From positions 1 through 60,966 of the forward strand of contig JADCJC010000023.1 in the NCBI GenBank assembly GCA_020247395.1: 60,966 nt of DNA. The letters run 5' to 3'. A program made the translations under genes and the position numbers. The stretch is from Rhodocyclaceae bacterium (GTDB lineage: Bacteria; Pseudomonadota; Gammaproteobacteria; Burkholderiales; Usitatibacteraceae). The notes beneath the pieces were generated by a model that did not search any database, was not told the DNA's origin, and saw nothing but the letters and a program-made list of their open reading frames with translations. Positions 50,028 to 59,317 of the stretch are shown here, piece after piece; the stretch's first letter is position 1; the number at the start of each line of letters is the position of its first letter.

Positions 50028-50582
50028 ATGGCTATCCTGGACGTCCTGACCTATCCCGATCCACTGCTCCAGCGTATCGCTGAGCCGGTTAAGCTTATTG
50101 ATAACAAAATCAAGAAGTTAGTGGACGACATGGCCGAAACGATGTACGCAGCTCCGGGTATCGGTTTAGCGGCGACACAAGTCGGCGAATTGAAGCGCCT
50201 AATGGTTATTGACGTCAGCGAAGAAAAAAACCAGCTCCGCGTTTTTATCAACCCAGAGATTATTCGCAAGGAAGGCACTGCGGTAAATGAAGAGGGTTGC
50301 CTCTCGGTGCCGGGCTTTTATGACAAGGTCGAGCGCGCGGAAACCGTCATGGTGACGGCTCTGGACCGGGAAGGCCAACGTTTCACGATCAATGCCTCTG
50401 GATTGTTGGCGGTTTGTATCCAGCATGAAATCGACCATTTGGACGGTCACGTATTTGTGGAATATCTTTCCCCGCTGAAATCCAACCGGATTAAGAACAA
50501 ATTGATCAAGCGGCAGCGTGAACTCGATCGCGAGGCCGAGCTTTCATTGCCGCGTCGTCGAGTTTCGGCTGCACGCGCCTGA
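50028..50582 (+). CDS. def: Peptide deformylase
   Basis: Removes the formyl group from nascent proteins. The 184-residue enzyme has the three metalloprotease motifs: GIGLAATQ (about 43), EGCLS (metal Cys, about 90) and HEIDHLDG (metal His pair, about 132). Start [14 protein letters not shown] is the family start. It stands before fmt, which puts formyl addition and removal side by side; a terminator sits between the two. Confidence 0.97.
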   Translation: MAILDVLTYPDPLLQRIAEPVKLIDNKIKKLVDDMAETMYAAPGIGLAATQVGELKRLMVIDVSEEKNQLRVFINPEIIRKEGTAVNEEGCLSVPGFYDKVERAETVMVTALDREGQRFTINASGLLAVCIQHEIDHLDGHVFVEYLSPLKSNRIKNKLIKRQRELDREAELSLPRRRVSAARA

Positions 50583-50603
50583 TAGCCTTTGCGCACCATG
50601 CAC

Positions 50604-50635
50604 AACGCCGACCCTAGGTCGGCGTTTTTGTTTTT
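50604..50635 (+). terminator. Rho-independent terminator between def and fmt
   Basis: A 10-bp perfect stem (AACGCCGACC with GGTCGGCGTT), 3-nt loop and T tract. It implies fmt has its own promoter or relies on read-through. Confidence 0.92.
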
Positions 50636-50728
50636 CCCGAACGCAGCCTGCGGCGGTAAGCTCGCAACACCCGTCGTCGTCGGCAGTGATCATAATCGCG
50701 TTTCTGCTGCTACGAGTTCAGATCTTTA

Positions 50729-51652
50729 ATGAAAATCATCTTTGCTGGCACACCAGAATTTGCTGCCACAGCCCTCGCTGCCATCCGTTCTGCGGGGCAC
50801 CAAGTAGTGCTAGTCCTTAGCCAACCCGACCGCCCGGCAGGTCGCGGCCTGAAGCTGAACACCTCGCCGGTCGCGAAACTTGCAGCGGCTAACCAAATTC
50901 GAGTGGAAAAGCTCAGCTCGTTGAAAACGAATGAAGCCGTCGAGTTGGTCAGACAGGTCCAAGCTGACATCATGGTCGTGGCCGCCTATGGTCTGCTGCT
51001 TCCCCAGTCAATACTAGAGATCCCGCGATATGGCTGCATCAACATTCATGGATCGTTGCTTCCGCGTTGGCGCGGTGCCGCACCTGTGCAGCGTGCCATT
51101 GAAGCGGGGGACACGATAACCGGCATCGATATCATGCAGATGGAGACCGGACTGGATACCGGTCCGATCCTGCTCGAACATACCGTCGCCATCACACCGG
51201 AGGAAACCAGTGCTACTCTCTCCGCCAAACTAGGCAAGCTCGGCGCCCAAAGTGTCGTGGAAGTCCTTCAACGCATCTCTGAGTTACGGCCCGTGCCGCA
51301 GTCAAATGTTGGTGCGACATATGCAAAGAAGATTGACAAGGCAGAAGCCCGCATAGACTGGCATCAACCGGCGACAACGATCGAGCGCCGCATCCGTGCC
51401 TTTGATCCCTTTCCAGGGTGCGAAACATCACTTGGCGAAGAGCGGATAAAGATCTGGCGAGCGGCCATTTGTGAAAAGTCGGCAAACGTTCCGCCCGGTA
51501 TTTTGTTCGAGATTGCTCACGACAGTTTTGCGATATCGTGCGGGGAACAAGGATTACGCATCCTTACCGTGCAAAGACCAGGCGGACGCCGCATTACGGC
51601 GGCTGAATTCATGCGATCTTGTTCGATTTCAACCGGGCAGAAATGCAAATGA
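50729..51652 (+). CDS. fmt: Methionyl-tRNA formyltransferase
   Basis: Formylates initiator Met-tRNA. The 307-residue protein starts MKIIFAGTPEFAATALAAI and has VVAAYGLLLPQSIL, the catalytic region INIHGSLLPRWRGAAP (Asn and His) and MQMETGLDTGPIL, followed by a short C-terminal OB-like domain (ARIDWHQPATTIERRIRAFDPFPG). Length is normal. Its stop overlaps the rsmB start. Confidence 0.97.
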   Translation: MKIIFAGTPEFAATALAAIRSAGHQVVLVLSQPDRPAGRGLKLNTSPVAKLAAANQIRVEKLSSLKTNEAVELVRQVQADIMVVAAYGLLLPQSILEIPRYGCINIHGSLLPRWRGAAPVQRAIEAGDTITGIDIMQMETGLDTGPILLEHTVAITPEETSATLSAKLGKLGAQSVVEVLQRISELRPVPQSNVGATYAKKIDKAEARIDWHQPATTIERRIRAFDPFPGCETSLGEERIKIWRAAICEKSANVPPGILFEIAHDSFAISCGEQGLRILTVQRPGGRRITAAEFMRSCSISTGQKCK

Positions 51653-53127
51653 CAACATCCAAGCAATATCGCCCCCCAGCCAGCAAGTCAAAACATTCAA
51701 ATACGCCGGGCGCTGCGGTCCCGCGTCCACCGGCACCGACTGCTGCACCAACGATAGCGCAATCACGCGGTATGGTCGCCGTGCAGATAGCTACCGCCGA
51801 GGTTGTGGGACGTGTTCTCGGAGGCAAGAACCTTGATCGTGAACTAAGCGAGGCGCTGTCAAGAAAAACAAAACTTTCGCCGAATGAACGACAGGCTATA
51901 CATTCGATCAGTTTCGATTTGCTGCGCCATTATGGCTTGCTGAACGCGCAATTAGACGTGTTACTGACTCAGCCCTTAACCGATAAACCGGTTCGATTCT
52001 TGCTGTTGGTGGCACTTGCCCAGCTCCAGTTTTCCAAAGTCGCGGCACACATGGTTGTCGATAACGCGGTTACCGCCTGTGTAGAGATGGGCTTTGCGCG
52101 GGCAAAGGGGCTGGCGAACGCGCTCTTGCGAAATTTTTTGCGCGCCCCAGAAAAATTTGAACGCTCACGCTTCAAAGACGCGGTGGCAACGTTTGACCAC
52201 CCGCGCTGGTGGATTAATCGTCTGCAAATAGAGTACCCAGGCCTCTACCAAGAGATCATGAACACCGCACAGGCGCGCCCGCCGATGCATCTTCGAGTCA
52301 ATGTCCGTCACACTAATGCAACAGCCTATATTGCGCTTCTCGCCGATTTGGGAATTTCTGCACATTCTTTAGGCGCGGAGGCAATCGCAATCGAGTCGCC
52401 AGTGCCCGTTTCTCAGCTTCCCAAATTCAGCGAGGGATGGGTTTCGGTGCAAGATCTTGGTGCGCAGCAAGCAGCACATCTACTCGGTGCCGAAGACGGC
52501 ATGCGAGTGCTGGATGCATGCGCCGCACCTGGCGGGAAGAGCGCCCACATTTTGGAACTCAAGAACGTACATCTGACCGCATTGGACAGTGATAAGCTCC
52601 GGCTGAAACGAGTAACCGACAATCTTAGTCGGCTCAAGCTGTCTGCAACGGTTAAACACGCCGACGCGGCGGTTCTCGATACTTGGTGGGACAAGCAACC
52701 ATACGACCGCATTCTCCTCGATGTCCCCTGTAGCGGCTCGGGCGTCACACGCCGCCATCCGGATATTAAGTGGATACGGCGCGAGACTGATATCAAGCGG
52801 TTCGCCATCGCTCAACAGCGACTACTAGCCTCGATCTGGAACTGCCTGCGGGTTGGCGGCCGATTGCTCTATGTGACTTGCTCGGTATTCCGGGAGGAAA
52901 ATCAAGGCGTAATCGAACAGTTTCTGGCGGAGCAACCTACGGCGTGTCGGCTATCGATTTCGGTCGCCTTAGCAAGTGGCGTTAGACATCGACTCGTCGG
53001 CCAATCTGCGCTGACCGATTCGATTGCGGATAGCGTTTTGCTGCCAGATGACCAACATGACGGTTTTTACTTTGCGCTGCTGGAGAAGGTCGCAGCTAAC
53101 GCGGATGGTATCCGGACTGCGGCCTGA
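51649..53127 (+). CDS. rsmB: 16S rRNA (cytosine967-C5)-methyltransferase
   Basis: Methylates C967 of 16S rRNA. The 492-residue protein has a Pro-rich N-terminal extension of about 40 residues, a NusB-like domain (RQAIHSISFDLLRHYGLLN, FLLLVALAQLQFSK) and a Rossmann methyltransferase domain with SAM motif LDACAAPGGKSAHILE, the PC motif LDVPCSGSGVTRRHPDIKW and the TC motif YVTCSVFREEN holding the catalytic cysteines. ATG 51649 overlaps the fmt stop by four bases (ATGA); an ATG at 51643 is also in frame. Confidence 0.95.
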   Translation: MTTSKQYRPPASKSKHSNTPGAAVPRPPAPTAAPTIAQSRGMVAVQIATAEVVGRVLGGKNLDRELSEALSRKTKLSPNERQAIHSISFDLLRHYGLLNAQLDVLLTQPLTDKPVRFLLLVALAQLQFSKVAAHMVVDNAVTACVEMGFARAKGLANALLRNFLRAPEKFERSRFKDAVATFDHPRWWINRLQIEYPGLYQEIMNTAQARPPMHLRVNVRHTNATAYIALLADLGISAHSLGAEAIAIESPVPVSQLPKFSEGWVSVQDLGAQQAAHLLGAEDGMRVLDACAAPGGKSAHILELKNVHLTALDSDKLRLKRVTDNLSRLKLSATVKHADAAVLDTWWDKQPYDRILLDVPCSGSGVTRRHPDIKWIRRETDIKRFAIAQQRLLASIWNCLRVGGRLLYVTCSVFREENQGVIEQFLAEQPTACRLSISVALASGVRHRLVGQSALTDSIADSVLLPDDQHDGFYFALLEKVAANADGIRTAA

Positions 53128-53188
53128 TTCCGCCGCATGCCGCTCCTCTTGGCGGCGAACCCCGACTGGTAAGTCGGGGCAAGGTTTC

Positions 53189-53758
53189 ATGTCGCTGCTG
53201 CGCGCAGTTTTCTTTCTCGTCTGCTTAGCGTCGCCGACTGTTACACGCGCGGACGGTGTAAAACTGACGTCGGTAAAGATGGAACTGACTGATGATGGTT
53301 ATCAGCTCAACGCGGATTTTGATTTACAGTTGGCGTCCTCATTACTTGAAACCATTCGCAAGGGCGTTCCCTTGTATTTCACTGTCGACTTCGAGATCAA
53401 ACGCGGTCGATGGTACTGGTTGGATGACGTCGCCGCGCGGGCATCACGTGAACGTCGCGTCTCATACGCGCCGCTTACAGAACAATATCGCCTCAATACC
53501 GCAGGCATTTCACAAAATCTGGCGTCAGCCGAAGATGTCCAGCGGGTATTGTCGCGCATACGCTCGTGGACAATCGCCGATCGCGGCAAATTCAAACCAG
53601 GCGAAAAGTATGAAGCCGCAATTCGTTTCCGACTGGATACCGCGCAGCTACCGAAACCGTTTCAGCTCAACACATTCGGTTCGCGCGAATGGAATCTGTC
53701 GAGCGACTGGCACCGCTGGACCGTGACCATCGGCAAAGACGGGGGCGTGTTGCCATGA
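53189..53758 (+). CDS. DUF4390 domain protein, exported
   Basis: A 189-residue protein with a signal peptide (SLLRAVFFLVCLASPTVTRAD) and one DUF4390 domain (LTDDGYQLNADFDLQL, YFTVDFEIKRGRWYWLDD, YRLNTAGISQNLAS, YEAAIRFRLDTAQLPKPFQ). Function is unknown, but the gene stands directly before ntrY in many betaproteobacteria and shares a 4-nt overlap with it here, suggesting a periplasmic partner of that sensor. ATG 53189 is used because upstream codons lie inside rsmB. Confidence 0.88.
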   Translation: MSLLRAVFFLVCLASPTVTRADGVKLTSVKMELTDDGYQLNADFDLQLASSLLETIRKGVPLYFTVDFEIKRGRWYWLDDVAARASRERRVSYAPLTEQYRLNTAGISQNLASAEDVQRVLSRIRSWTIADRGKFKPGEKYEAAIRFRLDTAQLPKPFQLNTFGSREWNLSSDWHRWTVTIGKDGGVLP

Positions 53759-55995
53759 TCCGCACCATCGTGTTCGGCTGTATTGCCTTAGGTATCGCTG
53801 TCATCGCAACGATGTTTCGTGCGTCTAGTAATAACGCGGTGTTCGAACAAAACTATGCATTATTGTTTTGGCTGGGTTTGGCTCTCACCGCAGGCCTGCT
53901 TGCCCTCATTGCAAGCCAAGTCTATTCCCTCGTAAAGAAACTTCGGTCGCAAGTCTTTGGCTCAAAGTTAGGCCTTCGGTTAATGGCGGTGTTCGCCCTC
54001 ATGGCGATCATTCCTGGCGGCTTGGTTTACTCTATTTCAGTTCAGTTTCTAAATCGCTCGATTGATTCTTGGTTTGACGTCCCGGTTGATCAGGCTTTCG
54101 AAAGTGCCCTCGACCTCGGTCGTGCGGCACTTGAGGCCAATGCGAATGACCTAGTACGTCGCTCGCGGGATGCGGCCCTCCGCGCCGTAGATGGCGCAAC
54201 AGACGCTGCGGGAACCGCCAACCAAATCCGTGCCCAGTACAACTTTGACGAGGTGCTGGTCGCCGGCGAAGATGCCAGCATCAAAGCATGGGTGGGCGTG
54301 GGCCAAGAAACCTCTGGCAATCGCGTACGCCTCATGCCGGACAAGCCTTCTGCCGCTGAAGTGCGTGATGCAATCACCAAAGGACCACAGAAATTCACCG
54401 AGACATTGGGCGATCGTGCGATCTATTTCCGTGTCGTCATCCTGATTCCGGCAGTACCCTCCCTCGCGGGTGCGCAGGTGTTGCAGATCATGCAGTCGGC
54501 ACCGAAAAAACTAGTTAACGACGCGCAGGGTGTGGAGTCTGGTGTGCGCGATTACCAGCGTCTGCAGTTGTTGCGTGACGGTCTCAAACGTGTTTTTGCA
54601 CTCACGCTAACTCTGGCGATGGTGCTGACACTATTCTCGGCGATCGCTCTTTCCTTCCTGCTCTCCGAGCGCCTCTCCGCACCGCTGTCGGCGCTTGCGG
54701 AATCGACACGCGCGATTGCCAAGGGTGATTTCACCAAGCTCAACCCCGTCAAGAGCCGGGATGAATTTGGTGTACTTACGCAGTCGTTCAACACCATGAC
54801 TAGGCAGCTAAGCGAGGCGTCTAGGGTAGTTGCCCTTAAACAAGTCGAGCTTGAGGCCGCCAACGTCTACCTTGAATCCATCCTCGGAAACTTAACTTCT
54901 GGCGTTGTGACGCTCGACGACAAACTAAATGCAAAAACGATAAATCGTATTGCTCGTGAAATGCTGGGAATTTCTGCGGAGCTGACCGACAGCAAACCCC
55001 TGCCAGAGTGGCCGGCCTCATACCCACAGCTGGCGGCAATGATCGGCGAGATTATCGAACTGCTTGCTACAGCTCGCGAAACGCCACGCGAACGTCCTTG
55101 GGAAAGGCATTTCACCATCGAGATCGCGGAAACGAGTCTGGCCCCTCCCACATCGAGCCTCCAAATGAAAGCGACTGGGGCAATGGGTGCATCCGGAAAG
55201 CGGGCGCTTCTGGTACGCGGAACTAAGCTGCCAAGCGATATCGACGCCGGATATGTCTTGGTGTTCGACGACATCACCGGCCTGATCCAAGCGCAACGTG
55301 ACGCGGCTTGGGGGGAGGTCGCGCGGCGGTTGGCCCATGAGATCAAGAATCCGCTGACCCCGATTCAACTCTCCGCGGAACGCATGCAGTTGAAACTTGC
55401 CGACAAGCTTCCCGAGGCCGAGCGCGACATTTTGAATCGCGCCACCCATACGATCGTCGCGCAAGTTGCTGCGCTCAAGGGCATGGTCGACGATTTCAGC
55501 CTCTACTCGAGGGCGTCTCGCATGAAGCCCGAGCGGCTCGATTTGAACGAACTGGTGCTCGATGTGTTGGCGCTGTATCAGTCGATGCCGGCCAAGTTGG
55601 TAGCGGACCTCTCACCAGAGCTACCGATGATATCGGCAGATCCGGCGCTGCTGCGTCAAGTGATTCATAACCTCATGCAGAATGCGCAAGATGCGCTCAT
55701 AAACGTCGAGAATGCCACGGTGACGGTGACGACCCGCCTAGTTGTCAATCCCGCAGGGGGTGGCCTCTCGCTCTGCGTTGCAGATAACGGCAGCGGCATT
55801 CGCGCAGATGTGATGGCCCGCATATTCGAGCCATATATAACCACCAAGCCTCGTGGCACAGGGCTCGGACTACCAATTGTGAAGAAAATTATCGATGAAC
55901 ATCGTGGCACTATCCTAGCTGAGAACATTGCTCCGCATGGCGCCATGATCACCATCACCTTGCCCGTCGAAAATTTGGCAAGCGAAATCACTTAG
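53755..55995 (+). CDS. ntrY: NtrY-like sensor histidine kinase
   Basis: A 746-residue membrane kinase for nitrogen- or redox-linked regulation. N-terminal helices (about 5-25, 40-60, 77-100) frame a periplasmic sensor region (to about 280), then a further helix (LTLAMVLTLFSAIALSFLL), HAMP (SERLSAPLSALAESTRAIAKGDF), a PAS-like stretch (about 370-500), HisKA with phospho-site RRLAHEIKNPLTPIQLSAERM (about His527) and an ATPase domain (NLMQNAQDAL, DNGSGI, GTGLGLPIVKKII). The start overlaps the DUF4390 stop. The regulator gene follows after 31 nt. Confidence 0.93.
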   Translation: MIRTIVFGCIALGIAVIATMFRASSNNAVFEQNYALLFWLGLALTAGLLALIASQVYSLVKKLRSQVFGSKLGLRLMAVFALMAIIPGGLVYSISVQFLNRSIDSWFDVPVDQAFESALDLGRAALEANANDLVRRSRDAALRAVDGATDAAGTANQIRAQYNFDEVLVAGEDASIKAWVGVGQETSGNRVRLMPDKPSAAEVRDAITKGPQKFTETLGDRAIYFRVVILIPAVPSLAGAQVLQIMQSAPKKLVNDAQGVESGVRDYQRLQLLRDGLKRVFALTLTLAMVLTLFSAIALSFLLSERLSAPLSALAESTRAIAKGDFTKLNPVKSRDEFGVLTQSFNTMTRQLSEASRVVALKQVELEAANVYLESILGNLTSGVVTLDDKLNAKTINRIAREMLGISAELTDSKPLPEWPASYPQLAAMIGEIIELLATARETPRERPWERHFTIEIAETSLAPPTSSLQMKATGAMGASGKRALLVRGTKLPSDIDAGYVLVFDDITGLIQAQRDAAWGEVARRLAHEIKNPLTPIQLSAERMQLKLADKLPEAERDILNRATHTIVAQVAALKGMVDDFSLYSRASRMKPERLDLNELVLDVLALYQSMPAKLVADLSPELPMISADPALLRQVIHNLMQNAQDALINVENATVTVTTRLVVNPAGGGLSLCVADNGSGIRADVMARIFEPYITTKPRGTGLGLPIVKKIIDEHRGTILAENIAPHGAMITITLPVENLASEIT

Positions 55996-56026
55996 ACGCG
56001 CTAAACTGAGAATTAGGGAACTCACC

Positions 56027-57298
56027 ATGCCAGCTAACAATATCTTGGTTGTTGACGATGAAATTGGAATTCGGGAATTGTTGTCCGAAATTCTGAAGGA
56101 CGAAGGTTACTCCGTCCGCGTCGCCGAAAACGCAGCCACCGCACGAGTAGCCCGCCGTGAGGCGAGGCCAGATCTTGTGCTGCTCGATATCTGGATGCCG
56201 GATATGGATGGTATTTCGCTGCTCAAGGAGTGGGCACAATCCGGTCAGCTAACGATGCCGGTTGTAATGATGTCCGGCCACGGGACAATCGAATCCGCCA
56301 TCGAGGCCACGCGCATCGGGGCATTTGATTTTCTTGAAAAACCCATTAGCCTGCCCAAACTTGTTGCCACAGTTGGCAAGGCGCTCGCCGGTGGGCGTGT
56401 GCTTGCAAAACCCGGCTTGTCATTTGCACACCTAGGCCGAGCCAAGGTGATTACCGAATTACGCCAACGCCTGGACCAAGTCAGCCGGCTTCGCATGCCG
56501 CTACTGCTCACCGGAGAGAGTGGTTGTGGCTTTGAGTTGATCGCGCGCATGGTCCATCTGCGCAACACCCCTTGGTTTGCGCCGTCCGAGCATGCATGGC
56601 TTGCGCAGAATCCCTTCGCGCCGCTGGCCGAAGCGCGGGACGGAGTGCTGTTTGTTGAGAACATCGAACGCCTCACTAGGAACGAACAACGCGGGCTATC
56701 ACAGCTGATCACCAAGCTGGAAAAATTTAACGTTCGTTTAGTCGCGGCAACGTCACACCCTTTGATCCCGATGATTGAAGCCGGCGAGTTTGACTCTAAT
56801 CTACACGCCCAACTGTCGGGCATCTCACTTCGTATTCCATCGCTTCGAGAGCACGCTGAAGATATTCCCGACCTTGCCAATACCATGCTGCTGCAAATGG
56901 TTGAGTCAAATGAATCGCCAATGCGCTCATTCAGCGTCGGTGCATTAAACGCACTGCGCAACCTAGAGTGGCCGGGAAATTTACCCGTGTTACAAAATGC
57001 CGTGAAGACGCTTGCCCTCACCAGCCTTGCCACTGAAATCACGACCGATGATGTTGCTCGTGTCGCCGCGGAACTGGGGCTGAACGTCGCTGTGGGCGAT
57101 TTGCCGATGGGTGGAATCCCGTTTGACCTGCCGCTCCGGGAAGCACGCGAACGTTTTGAATTCCAGTACTTCCTGCACCATATTCGACACGAAGAAGGCA
57201 ACATGTCACGCGTGGCCGACAAAGTCGGGCTGGAGCGAACACATCTCTATCGGAAGTTGAAACAGTTGGGAATTCGTCCTTCGGGCAAGACCGAATAA
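56027..57298 (+). CDS. ntrX: NtrX-like response regulator with degenerate AAA+ domain
   Basis: A 423-residue regulator paired with ntrY. The receiver is intact (VVDDE, Asp54 in LLDIWMPDMDG, Lys in DFLEKP). The sigma-54 interaction domain has decayed: Walker A reads GESGCGFE without Lys, Walker B reads LFVENIERL, and no GAFTGA loop is found. The C-terminal Fis-type helix-turn-helix (SRVADKVGLERTHLYRKLKQLGI) is intact. So DNA binding and phosphorylation are likely kept, but sigma-54 activation is not expected. Similar decay is, as far as I know, common in betaproteobacterial NtrX. Confidence 0.9.
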   Translation: MPANNILVVDDEIGIRELLSEILKDEGYSVRVAENAATARVARREARPDLVLLDIWMPDMDGISLLKEWAQSGQLTMPVVMMSGHGTIESAIEATRIGAFDFLEKPISLPKLVATVGKALAGGRVLAKPGLSFAHLGRAKVITELRQRLDQVSRLRMPLLLTGESGCGFELIARMVHLRNTPWFAPSEHAWLAQNPFAPLAEARDGVLFVENIERLTRNEQRGLSQLITKLEKFNVRLVAATSHPLIPMIEAGEFDSNLHAQLSGISLRIPSLREHAEDIPDLANTMLLQMVESNESPMRSFSVGALNALRNLEWPGNLPVLQNAVKTLALTSLATEITTDDVARVAAELGLNVAVGDLPMGGIPFDLPLREARERFEFQYFLHHIRHEEGNMSRVADKVGLERTHLYRKLKQLGIRPSGKTE

Positions 57299-57332
57299 CG
57301 CCGCGATGTTGCGATTTCAGCCAGTACGCTGA

Positions 57333-58328
57333 TTAATGAACTGCCCCATTGGGCGGGGCGACAAGCTGCCCGATACGCACAACTGTCAATCCCGGCTTGA
57401 CGTGAATCAACGTTGGCATGATCAGCACACAGTTGTCATACGGTGCCAGCACCGGGCTGCCGCCATCATGCGCGATTAAGTCGCCGCGCCGGGCGATGAT
57501 ATCCAAGCCCTTTGTGCCTTCACGGAAGCGGTAATCAGCGCTGTTGGCGATCAGTGCGTCGGTGACTCGGATCACCTTGGTGGCGGGTAACGGCGCGGCG
57601 TTGATTTGGCTCTTGGCCAAGCCCTCGTCAACACACTTGGTTGCCCGCAAAAAACGCCATGTCGATTGCCACGCGACATCCGCCGCTGCGGCTTCCCAGT
57701 GTTGCCCGCATTCCACCAACAATGCATTTTTCGCCGACGTCGGCTCGCCAAATCCGCCGTAGTCACGCATACGTGTGCCATTCGCATGCCCTTTATCGCT
57801 CACAATAAACTCCGGCAGGCCGACATCACGCGCGAAGGTAATTCCCTTGTCGAGCGCGCCGCAGATCATTACCGGGCCGTGAGGATCGTGCATCGAGTGA
57901 ATATCCAACAGCAAATCGACGTCATCGATGATCGGTCGCATCAGCCGCGCGCGCGCCAATTCAACTGACCGGCGCGGCCCATCAAGTGTCGCCGGTGTCC
58001 AAACCCGATTAAAGTCTTCCTCAACGTAACGGTTGCCGTGAGGATGCATGGGATCCCAAGCATGATATGCCTCGACATTGGCAAACGAGAGGGACAATTT
58101 GCCACGTTCGGGCCGCACATTCATCTTGAACAATCGATCGACAGCGATCGCGCCGCAGATTTCATTACCGTGTGTCACGGCATTGACCATCACGTGTGGC
58201 CCTGCTACGCCGGAATCAAACGTAGTGATGTATTCAACACCGGTGTTTCCCTCTCGGTAAGCGGAGATGTCAGGCGGCGAGAGTTCAACGCTGTAGGGCG
58301 TCGCTCCCACGGCAACTTTAGTGGTCAT
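57333..58328 (-). CDS. Succinylglutamate desuccinylase/aspartoacylase family zinc hydrolase
   Basis: A 331-residue M14-like amide hydrolase that should release an acyl group from an N-acyl amino acid. Zinc-ligand motif VNAVTHGNEICGA (H..E, about 48), NRYVEEDFNRVW with the substrate Arg, DLLLDIHSMHDPHGP with the third ligand His, and LVECGQHWE for the general-base Glu. ATG 58328 starts MTTKVAVGATPYS and lies 11 nt inside the end of the upstream gene; a 48-codon upstream extension in frame lies wholly in that gene's His-rich tail and reads as low-complexity Thr/Met/Asp. Exact acyl substrate unknown. Confidence 0.85.
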   Translation of the reverse strand: MTTKVAVGATPYSVELSPPDISAYREGNTGVEYITTFDSGVAGPHVMVNAVTHGNEICGAIAVDRLFKMNVRPERGKLSLSFANVEAYHAWDPMHPHGNRYVEEDFNRVWTPATLDGPRRSVELARARLMRPIIDDVDLLLDIHSMHDPHGPVMICGALDKGITFARDVGLPEFIVSDKGHANGTRMRDYGGFGEPTSAKNALLVECGQHWEAAAADVAWQSTWRFLRATKCVDEGLAKSQINAAPLPATKVIRVTDALIANSADYRFREGTKGLDIIARRGDLIAHDGGSPVLAPYDNCVLIMPTLIHVKPGLTVVRIGQLVAPPNGAVH

Positions 58329-59316
58329 GGTTGTGCCCGTCCCCGCGTTTATGTCCGTTCCCGTGCGAGTGTCCGTGGCCGCCGTGGTCATGGTGGCTGT
58401 GGTCATGTCCACAATCATGGTGGTGTCGATGCCCCGGCATATTGTCATGCGCATAAGCCGCGATCTCTTCAATCAGTCGAGTAATGTCCTGCTGTAACTT
58501 GCCGAAGTTTTCGTTTGGCTCACGCGTGTTTTCATTCATGTAGAGCCGTCGATTTATCTCAATTTGAAGTGAATGTTTATTTGTTTCCGGGTCTGAATAG
58601 GCCCGCACCAGTTCAACCCCCTTGTAGGGGTCATTGATTTTTACGTTGTACCCCATTTCTTTGAGGACGACCGAGACAAATGTGGTAAACGCTGGCGAGC
58701 AACTTGTACCCTCGCGGTCCCCCAAAACAAAGTCGGCGCGGGCAACGCCCGGACCTTCTTCAGAAATCACCGAAGAAGTCGCCGGCATCGAATGGCAATT
58801 CACATGCCAAACCGCACCGTAGTGTTTGTGGGCACCGTTGATCGCGTCACGTACCGCCTTATGATACGGCGCGTAACACTTGGCGATGCGCGCCTGGACC
58901 TCCGCAACGCTTAGTTTGCGGGCATAAATTGCCTCGCCGGTGTCGAGTAGCCGCCACACAAGCCCAATTCCCTTCTCGGTTTTTCTCGACACATTGATGG
59001 GCCCCGGCCAAGTCGCATCGAGCAGCGCGGCATCGATATCAAGCAAAGAGCGATTGGCGTCGATATAACTGCGTGGAAAATTCGCCGCAATCAAGGTCGC
59101 GCCGAGATCGGGTGCAGCAGCAAACAGTACATCGACGTGAGTATCTTCGGCCCGACGCAACACTAATGGATCGACGATGTGGCCAAAATCGGCCGGGTAC
59201 CAGGTGCCGCTATGCGGTGAATCAAACACCACGGGGACATCATGATCGTGCGTGGTGCGCGGTGCCGTCAGCACGTAAGCAGCATTTCCAAAATGCGGTT
59301 GAATCACAGTAGACAT
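58318..59316 (-). CDS. N-formylglutamate amidohydrolase family protein with His-rich tail
   Basis: A 332-residue member of the N-formylglutamate amidohydrolase family (HutG-type deformylase). It shows VVFDSPHSGTWYPADF, ADTHVDVLF-like RAEDTHVDVLF, HVNCHSMPA and ADFVLGDREGTSC. The last 45 or so residues are extremely His/Gly/Asp-rich (HHHDCGHDHSHHDHGG onward), a metal-binding type tail not normal for the family. ATG 59316 is one base after the ABC gene stop. Together with the next gene it suggests breakdown of imported N-acylated compounds. Confidence 0.82.
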   Translation of the reverse strand: MSTVIQPHFGNAAYVLTAPRTTHDHDVPVVFDSPHSGTWYPADFGHIVDPLVLRRAEDTHVDVLFAAAPDLGATLIAANFPRSYIDANRSLLDIDAALLDATWPGPINVSRKTEKGIGLVWRLLDTGEAIYARKLSVAEVQARIAKCYAPYHKAVRDAINGAHKHYGAVWHVNCHSMPATSSVISEEGPGVARADFVLGDREGTSCSPAFTTFVSVVLKEMGYNVKINDPYKGVELVRAYSDPETNKHSLQIEINRRLYMNENTREPNENFGKLQQDITRLIEEIAAYAHDNMPGHRHHHDCGHDHSHHDHGGHGHSHGNGHKRGDGHNHDH

Positions 59317-59317
59317 A

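Noticed and set aside
58329-58472. 48-codon N-terminal extension of the aspartoacylase-like gene
   Set aside because: It is the other-frame reading of the His-rich tail of the upstream gene, low-complexity Thr/Met/Asp; the ATG at 58328 fits the family start.
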